A stretch of 64,000 bases of DNA from Streptomyces aureus (GTDB taxonomy: Bacteria > Actinomycetota > Actinomycetes > Streptomycetales > Streptomycetaceae), in NCBI RefSeq assembly GCF_000725495.1, contig NZ_JNZD01000003.1, forward strand, positions 1 to 64,000, written 5' to 3'. Below, one piece after another: positions 35,647 through 44,888 of the stretch. The position numbers and the translations under genes are program-made. The number at the start of each line of letters is the position of its first letter. Position 1 is the first letter of the stretch. The notes under the pieces are model-generated. The model ran no database searches. It saw only the letters and a list, made by a program, of their open reading frames with translations, and had not been told where the DNA came from.

Positions 35647-37227
35647 GTGCTCAACCGGAACCGATACCTGCGACAGCTCGCGGCGGTCACGTCCATAGCC
35701 CTGGTGGCCGCCTGCGGCACACTCGACACGGGATCGCCGGCGGACAAGGGACCGATCGTGGTGGGTACCACCAGTGCCCCCAGCACCCTGGATCCGGCCG
35801 CCTCGTGGGACGGTTCGTGGGAGTTGTTCCGCAACATCTACCAGACGCTGCTCAGCTATCCCTCCGGTGCCGTCTCGCCCCAGCCCGACGCCGCCGCGAA
35901 GTGCGGATTCACGGACGGGACGAACAGCGTCTACCGCTGCGAACTGCGCCCGGACATGAAGTTCTCCGACGGCGATCCGCTCGACGCCTCCGCGGTCAAG
36001 TACTCCGTGGACCGCATCAGGAGGATCGGCGTCCCCGGCGGACCCGCCGGCCTGCTCGGCAGCCTCGAACGGGTCCAGGTGCTGGGCAGGCGCGACGTGG
36101 TCTTCCGTCTCAACAAGCCGGACGCCACCTTTCCGCTGGTGCTGGCCACACCGGCGATGTCGATCGTCGACCCGGACGACTACCCCGCGAACGCCGTGCG
36201 CGAGGGGGACAAGGCCGTCGGCTCCGGGCCCTACCGGCTGCGCTCCTACACCGAGGGCCGGCAGGCCGAACTCGTCCGGAACGAGCACTACGACGGCTTC
36301 GCCCGGCGCAAGAACGACGCGGTGACCATCCGCTACTTCCAGGACTCGGCGCAGCTGGTCGGGGCCCTGAGGAAAAGGAAGATCGACGTCACCTACCGGG
36401 GCCTCGCCGCCTCGGACGTCGTCGCCCTCCAGAACCAGGGAACCCGCAAGGACATCCAACTCATCGACGGCGCCGGCACCGAGATCAGCTATCTCGTGTT
36501 CAACCCGAAGGACCCCTGGGCCGCGAAGCCCGCCGTCCGGCACGCGATCGCCCAGGTCGTCGACCGCCCGGCCATCGCGCACAAGATCTACCGCGACACC
36601 GTCGACCCCTTGTACTCCATGGTCCCGGCGGGCCTGGCCGGGCACACCACCGGCTACTTCGACGACTACGGCACCCCGAGTCCGGCCAAGGCGCGCAGGA
36701 TCCTGCACGACGCGGGCATCGACCGCCGCGTCCCGCTCACCCTCTGGTACACCACCGACCGCTACGGCTCCGAGACCGCGCCCGAGTTCGCCGAGCTCAA
36801 GCGCCAGCTCGACGGCTCCGGACTGTTCACCGTGACGCTCAGGAGCCGCCCCTGGAAGACGTACGAGGCGGGCTACCGCGCCGGCGAGTACCCGGTGTTC
36901 GGCCGCGGCTGGTTCCCCGACTTCCCCGACGCGGAGAACTTCATCGCACCGTTCGTGGGGGAGCGGAACGCGCTCGGGACGCCCTATCCGGCCCCGCGCA
37001 TCACCGATGTCCTGCTGCCCGCCTCGCGCGGGGTGCGCGACCGGGGCGCGGTGGTCAAGGAGTTCGAGGAGGCCCAGAAGATCCTCGTGGACGACGCCCG
37101 GCTGCTGCCACTGTGGCAGGGCAGGCAGTACGTGGCCGCGAACGAGGAGATCTCGGGCGCGGAACGGACCCTGGACCCGTCGACGATCATGATGATGTGG
37201 GAGCTGGACCGCAAGACCAGCTGGTAG
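35647..37227 (+). CDS. ABC transporter substrate-binding lipoprotein (family 5, peptide/nickel type)
   Basis: 526 residues. Signal peptide with lipobox LVAACG near residue 22, then the SBP_bac_5 domain: STLDPAASWDGSWELFRNIY, the ELRPDMKFSDGDPLDASAV segment typical of OppA/DppA proteins, and AVRHAIAQVVDRPAI. Binds oligopeptides or similar outside the cell. No permease or ATPase genes are adjacent, so it is an orphan. GTG at 35647 has GAGGAG about 8 bases ahead; in-frame GTG at 35641 is too close to it. Confidence 0.88.
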   Translation: MLNRNRYLRQLAAVTSIALVAACGTLDTGSPADKGPIVVGTTSAPSTLDPAASWDGSWELFRNIYQTLLSYPSGAVSPQPDAAAKCGFTDGTNSVYRCELRPDMKFSDGDPLDASAVKYSVDRIRRIGVPGGPAGLLGSLERVQVLGRRDVVFRLNKPDATFPLVLATPAMSIVDPDDYPANAVREGDKAVGSGPYRLRSYTEGRQAELVRNEHYDGFARRKNDAVTIRYFQDSAQLVGALRKRKIDVTYRGLAASDVVALQNQGTRKDIQLIDGAGTEISYLVFNPKDPWAAKPAVRHAIAQVVDRPAIAHKIYRDTVDPLYSMVPAGLAGHTTGYFDDYGTPSPAKARRILHDAGIDRRVPLTLWYTTDRYGSETAPEFAELKRQLDGSGLFTVTLRSRPWKTYEAGYRAGEYPVFGRGWFPDFPDAENFIAPFVGERNALGTPYPAPRITDVLLPASRGVRDRGAVVKEFEEAQKILVDDARLLPLWQGRQYVAANEEISGAERTLDPSTIMMMWELDRKTSW

Positions 37228-37233
37228 CGGCTT

Positions 37234-37275
37234 GGTGGCCGGTGGCCGGTGGCCGGTGGGCTGGTGGGCTGGTGG
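37234..37275. repeat. Short GGTGGCC/GGTGGGCT repeats
   Basis: Three tandem GGTGGCC-type units followed by two GGTGGGCT units just after the substrate-binding protein gene. Simple-sequence DNA in a 240-bp spacer; no other feature seen there. Confidence 0.6.
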
Positions 37276-37467
37276 CCGCCCGGTGGGCGGGCCGGTGACC
37301 GGGGGTGAGGAGGCCCCGGGGACGCATGCCCGCCGGTGCGCCCGTGGCGGGCCGCAGAGGCCCCACCGTACCCTCCGGGCGGCCTTCGCACGGGCCCTGA
37401 ACCGATTGTCAGTGGGCGACGGTAGGTTCTGTGGTGAGGAAGTCATCGCACATCGAAGGAAGTTGAC

Positions 37468-38151
37468 GTGACCGATATCGCCATGCTGCCCGAGTCCTGG
37501 CGCGGCGTCCTGGGTGACGAACTGCAGCAGCCCTACTTCAAGGAGCTCACCGAGTTCGTCGAGGAGGAGCGCGCGAAGGGTCCCGTCTACCCGCCGCGGG
37601 AGGAGGTCTTCGCCGCCCTCGACGCCACCCCGTACGAGAACGTGAAGGTGCTGATCCTCGGCCAGGACCCGTATCACGGCGAGGGCCAGGGGCACGGCCT
37701 GTGCTTCTCGGTCCGCCCCGGGGTCAAGACCCCGCCGTCGCTGCGCAACATCTACAAGGAGATGAAGGAGGAGCTGGACACCCCGATCCCGGACAACGGC
37801 TATCTGATGCCGTGGGCCGAACAGGGCGTGCTCCTCCTGAACGCGGTGCTGACCGTCCGCTCCGGCGAGGCGAACTCGCACAAGGGCAAGGGCTGGGAGA
37901 AGTTCACCGACGCGGTCATCCGCGCCGTGGCCGACCGGCCCGACCCGGCCGTCTTCGTCCTGTGGGGCAACTACGCGCAGAAGAAGCTCCCGCTGATCGA
38001 CGAGGAGCGGCACGTGGTGGTGAAGGGCGCCCACCCGTCACCGCTGTCCGCGAAGAAGTTCTTCGGCTCGCGTCCCTTCACGCAGATCAACGAGGCCGTG
38101 GCCGCCCAGGGCCATGAGGCGATCGACTGGCGCATCCCCGACCTCGGCTGA
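37468..38151 (+). CDS. ung: Uracil-DNA glycosylase
   Basis: 227 residues, family 1 UDG of normal length. Removes uracil from DNA for base-excision repair. Catalytic water-activating Asp in GQDPYHG (residues about 66-72), uracil-binding region FSVRPG, and the DNA-intercalation motif HPSPLSAKKFFGSRPF with the catalytic His. GTG at 37468 has AAGGAAG upstream. A hairpin terminator follows. Confidence 0.96.
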   Translation: MTDIAMLPESWRGVLGDELQQPYFKELTEFVEEERAKGPVYPPREEVFAALDATPYENVKVLILGQDPYHGEGQGHGLCFSVRPGVKTPPSLRNIYKEMKEELDTPIPDNGYLMPWAEQGVLLLNAVLTVRSGEANSHKGKGWEKFTDAVIRAVADRPDPAVFVLWGNYAQKKLPLIDEERHVVVKGAHPSPLSAKKFFGSRPFTQINEAVAAQGHEAIDWRIPDLG

Positions 38152-38164
38152 CCGCCGCGCCGCC

Positions 38165-38189
38165 GGCCAGGCCCGTCACCGGCCTGGCC
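38165..38189 (+). terminator. Terminator after ung
   Basis: GGCCAGGCC (38165-38173), 7-base loop, GGCCTGGCC (38181-38189): perfect 9-bp stem, no T tract. Confidence 0.65.
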
Positions 38190-38263
38190 CAGCGGTGCCT
38201 GAGCGCGATTGTCACCGGCTCCGGTTAGCGTCGTGAGGGACAGCGACGAGCCTGGAGGACGCG

Positions 38264-38821
38264 GTGGCGGAGCAACAGGAGCAGGCGGCGCCGGACGCCA
38301 TGATGACCCGGATCGGACAGGCCGTCATGCTGCACCACGCCGGTGACCGCGAGGAGGCCCGGGGCCGCTTCCTGGACCTGTGGGGGGAGATCGGCGACGG
38401 CGGCGACGCCCTGCACCGCTGCACCCTGGCCCACTACATGGCCGACACCCAGGACGACCCGGCGGACGAACTCGCCTGGGACCTGCGGGCCCTGTCGGCG
38501 GCCGAGGAGCTGACCGACGGCCGCGTGGCCGCACCCCACCAGTCCCTCGCCGTCCGCGCTTTCTATCCCTCGCTCCATCTGAACCTCGCCGCCGACTACG
38601 CCAAGCTGGGCCGTGCCGAGGCCGCCCGCACCCATCTGCGCCGGGCCCGCGGCGCGGCCGGCGCCCTCGCGGACGACCGGTACGGCGACGGCGTCCGCGC
38701 GGCGATCGGCCGTCTCGAGCTGCGCCTCCAGGACAGCGGCATCGCGGCGGAGACCGGGGTATCGGACCGCTTCGACGGGCCCGGGGGCGAGACCCTGGGC
38801 CCGCCGAGACAGCGCCCCTGA
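38264..38821 (+). CDS. Tetratricopeptide-like hypothetical protein
   Basis: 185 residues, all helical. Two or three TPR-like hairpins are visible (AVMLHHAGDREEARGRFLDL, SLHLNLAADYAKLGRAEAAR), with a hydrophilic tail. Streptomyces homologues of this length exist and may bind proteins; no partner is evident. GTG at 38264 has GGAGG at 38254-38258. Confidence 0.8.
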   Translation: MAEQQEQAAPDAMMTRIGQAVMLHHAGDREEARGRFLDLWGEIGDGGDALHRCTLAHYMADTQDDPADELAWDLRALSAAEELTDGRVAAPHQSLAVRAFYPSLHLNLAADYAKLGRAEAARTHLRRARGAAGALADDRYGDGVRAAIGRLELRLQDSGIAAETGVSDRFDGPGGETLGPPRQRP

Positions 38822-38945
38822 GGGGGTCCTTCCCGGGCCGCGCCCCTGGTGCGGTTCGGGACACCGTGCCTTCGCCGCCCGTGCCTTCGCCCTTCGTGCC
38901 GTCGTCTGCCGTCTTCTCCGGTCGTCCGCCGTGTCGCCGGTGACG

Positions 38946-39407
38946 TCAGTGTCCGTACGCCTTCGCGCAGAGGACCGCCTCCGGGCTGTCCGGTTTCCAG
39001 CCCCCGTACTTCTTGCCGAGCGCGCACAGGTCCGCGCGCTTCGGCAGGGAGGGAGCGCCGGACGGAGCGGCGGTACGGCGCTGGTGCGGTCGCGGCTCGG
39101 GACGCGGCGCCGGGCGGACGTGCCGCGGAGGCGCCACAGGGGCCACGGCCTTTGGCGGGGGAGTCGCCCGGTGCGATGGTGTGGTCCCGGGCTCGGCCTT
39201 CCGTGAGGGGCCGACGCTCTCCAGTGCCTCCCGCGCGGGGTCCTGGGCGGGACGCGGCCCGCCCTTGCCGTCCGGATGCGGCGCGGTGAGCTCCGACGGG
39301 GCGGCGGGAGTTCCGGAGGCGGGCGGCCGCTGGACGGTCACACAGCCCGAGAGGGCGGTGACGGCCACGGCGACCAGAAGCGTTGCGGTCGTCGTCGTTC
39401 GTTGCAC
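38946..39407 (-). CDS. Putative lipoprotein
   Basis: 153 residues. Signal peptide with lipobox LSGC near residue 22, a long Pro/Arg/His-rich linker, and a conserved C-terminal module with two cysteines, LCALGKKYGGWKPDS and VLCAKAYGH, which is typical of a Streptomyces family of secreted or cell-wall-associated proteins of unknown role. GTG at 39407 chosen as the first start before the signal peptide; ribosome site poor, and an in-frame ATG lies at 39461. The long leftward frame above it is a shadow. Confidence 0.68.
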   Translation of the reverse strand: MQRTTTTATLLVAVAVTALSGCVTVQRPPASGTPAAPSELTAPHPDGKGGPRPAQDPAREALESVGPSRKAEPGTTPSHRATPPPKAVAPVAPPRHVRPAPRPEPRPHQRRTAAPSGAPSLPKRADLCALGKKYGGWKPDSPEAVLCAKAYGH

Positions 39408-39671
39408 CCGCGCAACTCTGCTGGTTCCGGGCCCCTTCCGGGGAGCCGAGCGGCACAGCATGCCCCACACGGGTGATCCTTCCGCTCCTCCGGCGGTCCC
39501 GGAGGTCGGCGAGGTGACACGCTGCACGGTCGGGCTCCGGTCCGGTCGGGCTCCGATCGGACACCGGCCGCAGACCCGTCCGCCCCCGGGGCGACCGGCC
39601 GCCCGTGTGCCCCCGGCGCGGCAGCCGTATGCTTCCGACGGAACCCGCGTCGGAGACTCAAGGAGACCCCT

Positions 39672-40583
39672 GTGAAGGTCGGCTGCATCGGACTCGGCGA
39701 CATCGCGCAGAAGGCGTATCTGCCGGTCCTGGGCGTGCAGCCCGACGTCGACCTGCATCTGCAGACACGGACTCCGGCCACGCTCGACCGGGTCGCCGAC
39801 AGCCTCCACCTGCCGCGGGACCGACGCCACACCGACCTCGAGTCGCTGCTGGCCGAGGGACTCGACGCCGCGTTCGTGCACGCGCCCACCGTGGCCCACC
39901 CGGAGATCGTCACCCGGCTGCTGGAAGCGGGCGTGCCGACGTACGTCGACAAGCCGCTCGCCTACGAGCTGGGCGAGTCGGAGCGGCTGGTGCGGCTCGC
40001 GGAGGAGCGGAACGTGAGCCTCGCCGTCGGGTTCAACCGGCGTCACGCACCGGCGTACGCGCAGTGCGCCGAGCACCCCCGCGAGCTGATCCTGATGCAG
40101 AAGAACCGCACGGGGCTCCCCGAGGAACCCCGCACCATGGTCCTCGACGACTTCATCCATGTCGTCGACACCCTGCGCTTCCTGGTGCCGGGTCCGGTCG
40201 ACGACGTGACGGTACGGGCCCGCGCCGAGGACGGACTGCTGCACCACGTCGTCCTCCAGCTCGCCGGGGACGGCTTCACGGCCCTCGGCGTGATGAACCG
40301 GCTGAGCGGCTCGAGCGAGGAGATCCTGGAGGTCTCCGGCCAGGACTCCAAGCGGCAGGTCGTCAACCTCGCCGAGGTGATCGACCACAAGGGCCAGCCG
40401 ACCGTGCGCCGGCGCGGCGACTGGGTGCCGGTGGCCCGGCAGCGCGGCATCGAGCAGGCCGTCCTCGCCTTCCTCGACGCGGTGCGCTCGGGGAAGGTGC
40501 TCAGCGCCCGGGACGCGCTGGCGACTCACGAGTTGTGCGAGCGCGTGGTACGAGCCGTTCAGGAGCAGTCCGGCGCAGCCTGA
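39672..40583 (+). CDS. Gfo/Idh/MocA family oxidoreductase
   Basis: 303 residues. N-terminal Rossmann fold starting VGCIGLGDIAQKAYLPVL, conserved VDKPLAYELGESERLVRLA with the EKP-type lysine, and a C-terminal alpha/beta domain. These enzymes act on sugars, inositols or their derivatives with NAD(P). Substrate unknown. GTG at 39672 has AAGGAG upstream. Its last 83 bases overlap the convergent lnt gene. Confidence 0.9.
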   Translation: MKVGCIGLGDIAQKAYLPVLGVQPDVDLHLQTRTPATLDRVADSLHLPRDRRHTDLESLLAEGLDAAFVHAPTVAHPEIVTRLLEAGVPTYVDKPLAYELGESERLVRLAEERNVSLAVGFNRRHAPAYAQCAEHPRELILMQKNRTGLPEEPRTMVLDDFIHVVDTLRFLVPGPVDDVTVRARAEDGLLHHVVLQLAGDGFTALGVMNRLSGSSEEILEVSGQDSKRQVVNLAEVIDHKGQPTVRRRGDWVPVARQRGIEQAVLAFLDAVRSGKVLSARDALATHELCERVVRAVQEQSGAA

Positions 40584-42087
40584 ACGCGCGGGAGCCCTCC
40601 GTCACGCACAGCGCCGCCATCACGAGCAGTGCGCCGTCCACCGGCCAGTCGCCGAACCGGACGTACGGAGTGACGCCCCGGGCCAGCGGCACGTCGTAGA
40701 CCACCGCGCTGCTCGCGTCCGTGCCCAGCCAGGAGCCGATGCGCTCGCCGCCCGGACCGTAGACGGCGGAGACCCCGGTGAGGGTCGCGTGCACCATCGA
40801 ACGGCCGGTCTCGGCGGCCCGCAGCGCGGCGAGCGAGGCGTGCTGCTCGGGGGCCCAGCTGTGCTGGAACGTCGACGTCGAGGACTGCGCCACGAGGACG
40901 TCGGCGCCGTCCTCGGTGAGGTGCCGGCTCATGTCGGGGAACGCCGTCTCGAAGCAGATCATGGGGCCGATGCGCAGCCCGTGCCCGACGTTCATCACCA
41001 CCTGCTCCGTGCCCCGCCTGCGGTCCTCGCCCGCCGCCTTGCCGACCGAGGTGGCCCAGCCGAGCAGGGAACGCGCGGGCACGTACTCGCCGAACGGGAC
41101 CAGCCGCATCTTGTCGTAGCGGTCCCCGGTCGGACCGTGCGGCCCCACCAGGACCGAACTCTTGTAGATCCCGGGCCGGTCGGAGCGACGCGCGTCGACG
41201 TTCACCAGGATGTCGGCGCCGACCTCCCGGGACAGGACCGCGACGCGGTGCGCCAGATCGGGCCGGTCGGCCAGGTCGAAGCCGATGCTGCTCTCGCCCC
41301 ACACGACCAGGTCGGCGCCCTGGCCCACGAGTTGACGGGTCAGTGTCTCCTCGCGCGCGAAGCGCCTGTCACCGCTCGTGTTCCCGTCCACGACACCGGG
41401 CTGCACGACCGCGATCCGCACCCGGCCCTCGACGTCGGGACGCGGTGACCACACCCAGGCCGCCGAGGTCGCGGCGGCCGTCGCGACCAGTCCGGCCACG
41501 GCGGGCACACGGGACTCCCGCACCGACACCAGCACGGCGACGGCGACGTTGACCGCCACCACCAGGAAGCTCAGCAGCCACACCCCGCCCACCGAGGCCA
41601 GTCGCAGCGCCGGTTCCACCTGCCACTGGCTCGATCCGAGCAGACCCCAGGGACCGCCGAGGCCCTGCCAGGACCGGACGAGCTCCACCATCAGCCATCC
41701 CGACGGCAGGACGAGCAGCGCGGCGCCGACCCGTCCCGGCGAGGGCACTCCGGCCAGGAACCGCCGGACCAGCCAGCCCCAGGGGGCCCACAGGGCGCCG
41801 AGCAGCGCGGCTATGACCACCAGGAAGACGTGCAGGCTCGGCAGGAGCCAGTGGTGCACCGCCAGCAGGAACCCGAACCCGCCGAACCAGCCGTCGTACG
41901 CGGCACGCCTGCCGGTCGGGGCCGAGCGGGCCAGGAGCATCCAGGGCACGAGGGCCACGTACGCGAACCACCACCAGGACGGGGCGGGGAACGCGAGCAT
42001 CGGCAGGGCGCCCGCCAGCGCGGCGACGACACCGCGCCGCCAGGGGGAGACCAGCCATGGGCCGAACGCGCGGTCGGGCCTGTTCAT
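40501..42087 (-). CDS. lnt: Apolipoprotein N-acyltransferase
   Basis: 528 residues. About seven membrane helices in the first 220, then a carbon-nitrogen hydrolase domain with the complete Glu-Lys-Cys triad: WGESS (near 265), YDKMRLVPFGEY (near 325) and ICFETAFPD (near 376). It adds the third acyl chain to the N-terminal cysteine of lipoproteins. Streptomyces typically has such enzymes, unlike most Gram-positives. ATG at 42087 has GGGAGG upstream. Convergent overlap with the Gfo/Idh gene at the 3' end. Confidence 0.93.
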   Translation of the reverse strand: MNRPDRAFGPWLVSPWRRGVVAALAGALPMLAFPAPSWWWFAYVALVPWMLLARSAPTGRRAAYDGWFGGFGFLLAVHHWLLPSLHVFLVVIAALLGALWAPWGWLVRRFLAGVPSPGRVGAALLVLPSGWLMVELVRSWQGLGGPWGLLGSSQWQVEPALRLASVGGVWLLSFLVVAVNVAVAVLVSVRESRVPAVAGLVATAAATSAAWVWSPRPDVEGRVRIAVVQPGVVDGNTSGDRRFAREETLTRQLVGQGADLVVWGESSIGFDLADRPDLAHRVAVLSREVGADILVNVDARRSDRPGIYKSSVLVGPHGPTGDRYDKMRLVPFGEYVPARSLLGWATSVGKAAGEDRRRGTEQVVMNVGHGLRIGPMICFETAFPDMSRHLTEDGADVLVAQSSTSTFQHSWAPEQHASLAALRAAETGRSMVHATLTGVSAVYGPGGERIGSWLGTDASSAVVYDVPLARGVTPYVRFGDWPVDGALLVMAALCVTEGSRAFRLRRTAPERLVPRARTTRESPARPGR

Positions 42088-42190
42088 TCTTCGCCTCCCT
42101 GCCCCGCGATGTCTCCAGTGTGCGCGTCGCCGGCGATCTCCGACAGGGGGCGTGGTGATCGGGAAGGGGCGCGCGGGGGCGGGGCGTGGC

Positions 42191-42676
42191 TCAGCCGGCC
42201 GCGGGCTGCTGTCGGGGGCCGGGCATCCGGCGCCACTTCTCCTCCACGACCACCTGGCGCAGCCGCCAGCCCTCGTCCGTACGCAGCAGTCCGAAGGCGT
42301 ACCGGCCGCCGCACACCAGGTCGGGGGCGGTGGAGTCCCCGTCCTGGCCGGCGAACCTCATCGGGTTGATGTAGTCCGCCCGGACCTCGGCCGTGTCACC
42401 GATGTCCTGCTCCAGCACGCCGAACCGTACGCGCCGGTTGACGATGAGATGTTGGCGCATGGCGAAGAGGGCCAGGCTCTCCTCGAGCCACCTGGCGACC
42501 TCGGCGGAGTCGCCCTCGATGCCGCCGGCCGAGCGGTAGTCGGCCCGGCCCTTCGGCGCGAACAGCCCCCGGTAGGCATCCCATTCGCCGTCGTCCACGG
42601 CCACCGCGTACCCGGTGACGACCTCGTCCACGGAGAAACGGTCCAGCACGGTCGAGAGCTCCACACGCTGCGTCAT
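42191..42676 (-). CDS. Nuclear transport factor 2 / SnoaL-like family protein
   Basis: 161 residues of the cone-shaped NTF2 fold: VDEVVTGYAVAVDDGEWDAY at the start, then RGLFAPKGRADYRSAGG and a closing LRQVVVEEKWRRMPG. Members are isomerases, dehydratases or binding proteins; no active-site pair can be assigned here. ATG at 42676; ribosome site weak. It is 104 bases upstream of lnt on the same strand and may be cotranscribed with it. Confidence 0.8.
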   Translation of the reverse strand: MTQRVELSTVLDRFSVDEVVTGYAVAVDDGEWDAYRGLFAPKGRADYRSAGGIEGDSAEVARWLEESLALFAMRQHLIVNRRVRFGVLEQDIGDTAEVRADYINPMRFAGQDGDSTAPDLVCGGRYAFGLLRTDEGWRLRQVVVEEKWRRMPGPRQQPAAG

Positions 42677-42953
42677 CGGCTCAGTGTTGGCCACGCGGCC
42701 TGCCACGCCAAGGGCCCGCGCGGGGATATTCGGTGTCGGGTTCGGTGTCGGGTGGGGTTCGGGCCGGCGTCGGAGGGGACGGTTCGGGGCGGACGTGCCG
42801 GTGCCCGAAGTCCGCGAAGTCCCGGGCCCGACTTTCGCATACGCCGATGTGGCATCGTCGGTGTTCCATGATCGACCGCGGACGGTCCCGGCGCCACGGT
42901 GCTTCGCCGGACTCGTCCCGGTCCGCGTCCATGCAGCAACACGGGAGGCTCGG

Positions 42954-43694
42954 ATGGCACGACCGGTCACGATCGTCACGGGAGGCAGCCGGGGGATCGG
43001 CGCCGCGACCTGTGCCCGGCTCGCGGCGGACGGGCACGACGTGGTCGTCGGCTACGTACGGGACGAGGAGGCCGCCGAACGGACCGCGGCCGCCGTCCGC
43101 GAGGCCGGGGCCCGCGCTCTCGCCGTACGCGTGGACACCTCCGAGGAGGGGGCTGTCGAGCGGCTCTTCGACCTGGCCGCGGACCGGCTGGGACCGGTGA
43201 CGGGGCTGGTGAACAACGCCGGGGTGACCGGACCGCTCGGGCGACTCGCGGACGCCGACCCCGCCGATCTGCGCCGCGTGGTCGAAGTCAACGTCCTCGG
43301 CGCGCTGCTGTGCGCGCGCCGGGCGGCCCGGTCCATGGCCGCGCTGGGGGGCGGTGCCATCGTGAACGTCTCCTCGGCGGCCGCCACGCTCGGCAGCCCC
43401 GGCGAGTTCGTGCACTACGCGGCGAGCAAGGCCGCGGTGGACGCGCTGACCACGGGCCTCGCCAAGGAGCTCGGCCCCGACGGCATCCGGGTCAACGCCG
43501 TCGCTCCCGGCATGATCGACACCGAGATGCACGCGGCCATGGGTGACCCGGGCCGTGCGCAACGCGCAGCCGCGTCGATTCCGCTGCGCCGCGTGGGCGC
43601 GGCGGAGGAGATCGCCGCCGCGATCGCATGGCTGCTGTCACCCGACGCGTCCTACACGACGGGGGCGGTGCTGCGGGTTTCGGGCGGGCGGTGA
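42954..43694 (+). CDS. SDR family oxidoreductase (FabG-like)
   Basis: 246 residues, classical SDR: TGGSRGIG, NNAGVTG, the active-site VSSAAATLGSPG serine and YAASK, ending VLRVSGGR. Third SDR of FabG type in the window. ATG at 42954 has GGGAGG 5 bases ahead. Divergent from the NTF2-like gene across about 280 bases. Natural substrate unknown. Confidence 0.92.
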   Translation: MARPVTIVTGGSRGIGAATCARLAADGHDVVVGYVRDEEAAERTAAAVREAGARALAVRVDTSEEGAVERLFDLAADRLGPVTGLVNNAGVTGPLGRLADADPADLRRVVEVNVLGALLCARRAARSMAALGGGAIVNVSSAAATLGSPGEFVHYAASKAAVDALTTGLAKELGPDGIRVNAVAPGMIDTEMHAAMGDPGRAQRAAASIPLRRVGAAEEIAAAIAWLLSPDASYTTGAVLRVSGGR

Positions 43695-44330
43695 GGCGAC
43701 GCGTCGTCCGGGGATCTACGGGCGGGGCCGGGTGCCGGGTATGTGGTGAGCGCCGGGAACGCACGCGCGGAGGGGCGCGCCGGGTCTCCGGGCCGTCGCG
43801 TGGTCACGGGCCGGAGACCGTGAACGGCGGATGGGGAACGGAGTCGTGCGCGGGGCGGGGCGGGCGCGGCTGGCCGGGGATGGATTGTGGCGGGGAGCCG
43901 GGGGTGTACGCGGGAGCGGTGGTGCCGGGATGCCTGAGGGAGCTGTCCGACCAGGTGTGCGGCGGCGCCGGGGTGTCCGCGGGAGCAGCCCGACCGGCTG
44001 TGCGCTGGTGCGTGGCGCCGGGGTGTCCGGGGGAGCTGTCCGAGCGGGTGTGCGCTGGTGTGTGGCGCCGGGGTGTCCGAGGGAACCGTCCGACCGGGTG
44101 TGCGCCGATGTGGTGGCGCTGGGGTCACCGACGGGCTGTGCGAGCCGTGGCGACGGTGTGCGCGAGGGGGCGCTGGTGCCGCGAGGGGGGTGGTGCAGCG
44201 GGCCGGAGTGTCCCGCAGGGCTGTCCGACCGGGGGCGCCGTAGCGCGGCGGTGAGGTGGGCGGGGGAGTCCGCCCGGGCGGAGGTTCCGGCGTGGGGGCG
44301 CGGGACCGTGGGCCGTGGGACCGGCCGGTC
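43695..44330. other. 636-bp region without a credible gene
   Basis: Open frames on both strands are low-complexity shadows of the tandem repeats at 43915-44160. No ribosome site precedes any of them, and their composition (Gly/Arg/Val or Pro/His/Arg) is atypical of proteins in this genome. No terminator or promoter was identified with confidence. Confidence 0.55.
43915..44160. repeat. 50-bp tandem repeats
   Basis: Units beginning GCGCCGGGGTGTCCG recur at 43965, 44015 and 44065 with an exact 50-bp period, with a diverged copy at about 44116 and a shorter one at about 43922. Each unit also contains GTCCGAnCGGGTGTGCG. Intergenic minisatellite. Confidence 0.8.
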
Positions 44331-44510
44331 CTACGCCGCTTCGATGATCTCGCCGCGTATCGCCTCGGCCCACTTCACGATCAACAGCTCGTACTCCGCC
44401 CGCTCCTGTGCGGACAGCGAGCCGCCTGTCCGCGTCCACAGGGCGCGGATCTGTTCGTTCAACGCGGCGGCAGAGCGCACGGAACCAGGCGGGGTGACTT
44501 CGGGGGACAT
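44331..44510 (-). CDS. Small conserved hypothetical protein
   Basis: 59 residues, acidic and helical: SVRSAAALNEQIRALWTRTG then LSAQERAEYELLIVKWAEA. Streptomyces homologues of similar size are familiar; function unknown. ATG at 44510 is preceded by TAGGCT (44518-44523, minus strand) at leaderless distance, which favours this start over ATG at 44540. Confidence 0.72.
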   Translation of the reverse strand: MSPEVTPPGSVRSAAALNEQIRALWTRTGGSLSAQERAEYELLIVKWAEAIRGEIIEAA

Positions 44511-44714
44511 GCGGACCAGCCTAGGCGCAAGGACTGACACTGCGCTACCGGGCGGCTACGCAAGTCGTATGCGCTGCGTCACGGTGGTCGGGGGCGGCGC
44601 GGTTCGGACGGTCGAACTCCCGCTTTCACCAGGCGAGTTGACCATTACCTGCGCGCTCCCGGCCGTCGGGGTGACATGGCCGGGAACCGCTCCCCCGTCG
44701 AGGCCGCGGGGGCC

Positions 44715-44888
44715 TCAGCCGGGCAGCCCGCTCACCTCCGCGCGTTCCTCCCAGACGCGGGCCGCGAGCACCTCCGCCTCGTCCTGAGGGATGCCGGCGC
44801 TCACCAGGATGACCCCGCGGCTGCCGTCGGGGAACTTCACACTGCGCGCTTCCTTGCCCAGCCGGCCCAGCGTGGGATCGTTCGGCAT
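44715..44888 (-). CDS. Small hypothetical protein (57 aa)
   Basis: Found by reading the strand directly. ATG at 44888 has a strong GGAGG (44894-44898). The product starts MPNDPTLGRLGKEARSVKFP and has GVILVSAGIPQDEAEVLAAR and VWEERAEVSGLPG; composition and codon bias look genuine. It resembles no family known to me; it is not the epsilon subunit of acyl-CoA carboxylase that such short genes are often taken for. Same strand as the 59-aa gene downstream, 204 bases away. Confidence 0.6.
   Translation of the reverse strand: MPNDPTLGRLGKEARSVKFPDGSRGVILVSAGIPQDEAEVLAARVWEERAEVSGLPG

Noticed and set aside
43831..44787. 318-codon open frame and its antisense partner
   Set aside because: Low-complexity translation of 50-bp repeats, no ribosome site, and it runs over two better-supported small genes on the other strand.
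44715..44888. Acyl-CoA carboxylase epsilon subunit
   Set aside because: Size is similar, but the sequence lacks the characteristic N-terminal VxGxPTxEELAAL-type motif and no accB/pccB gene is near.
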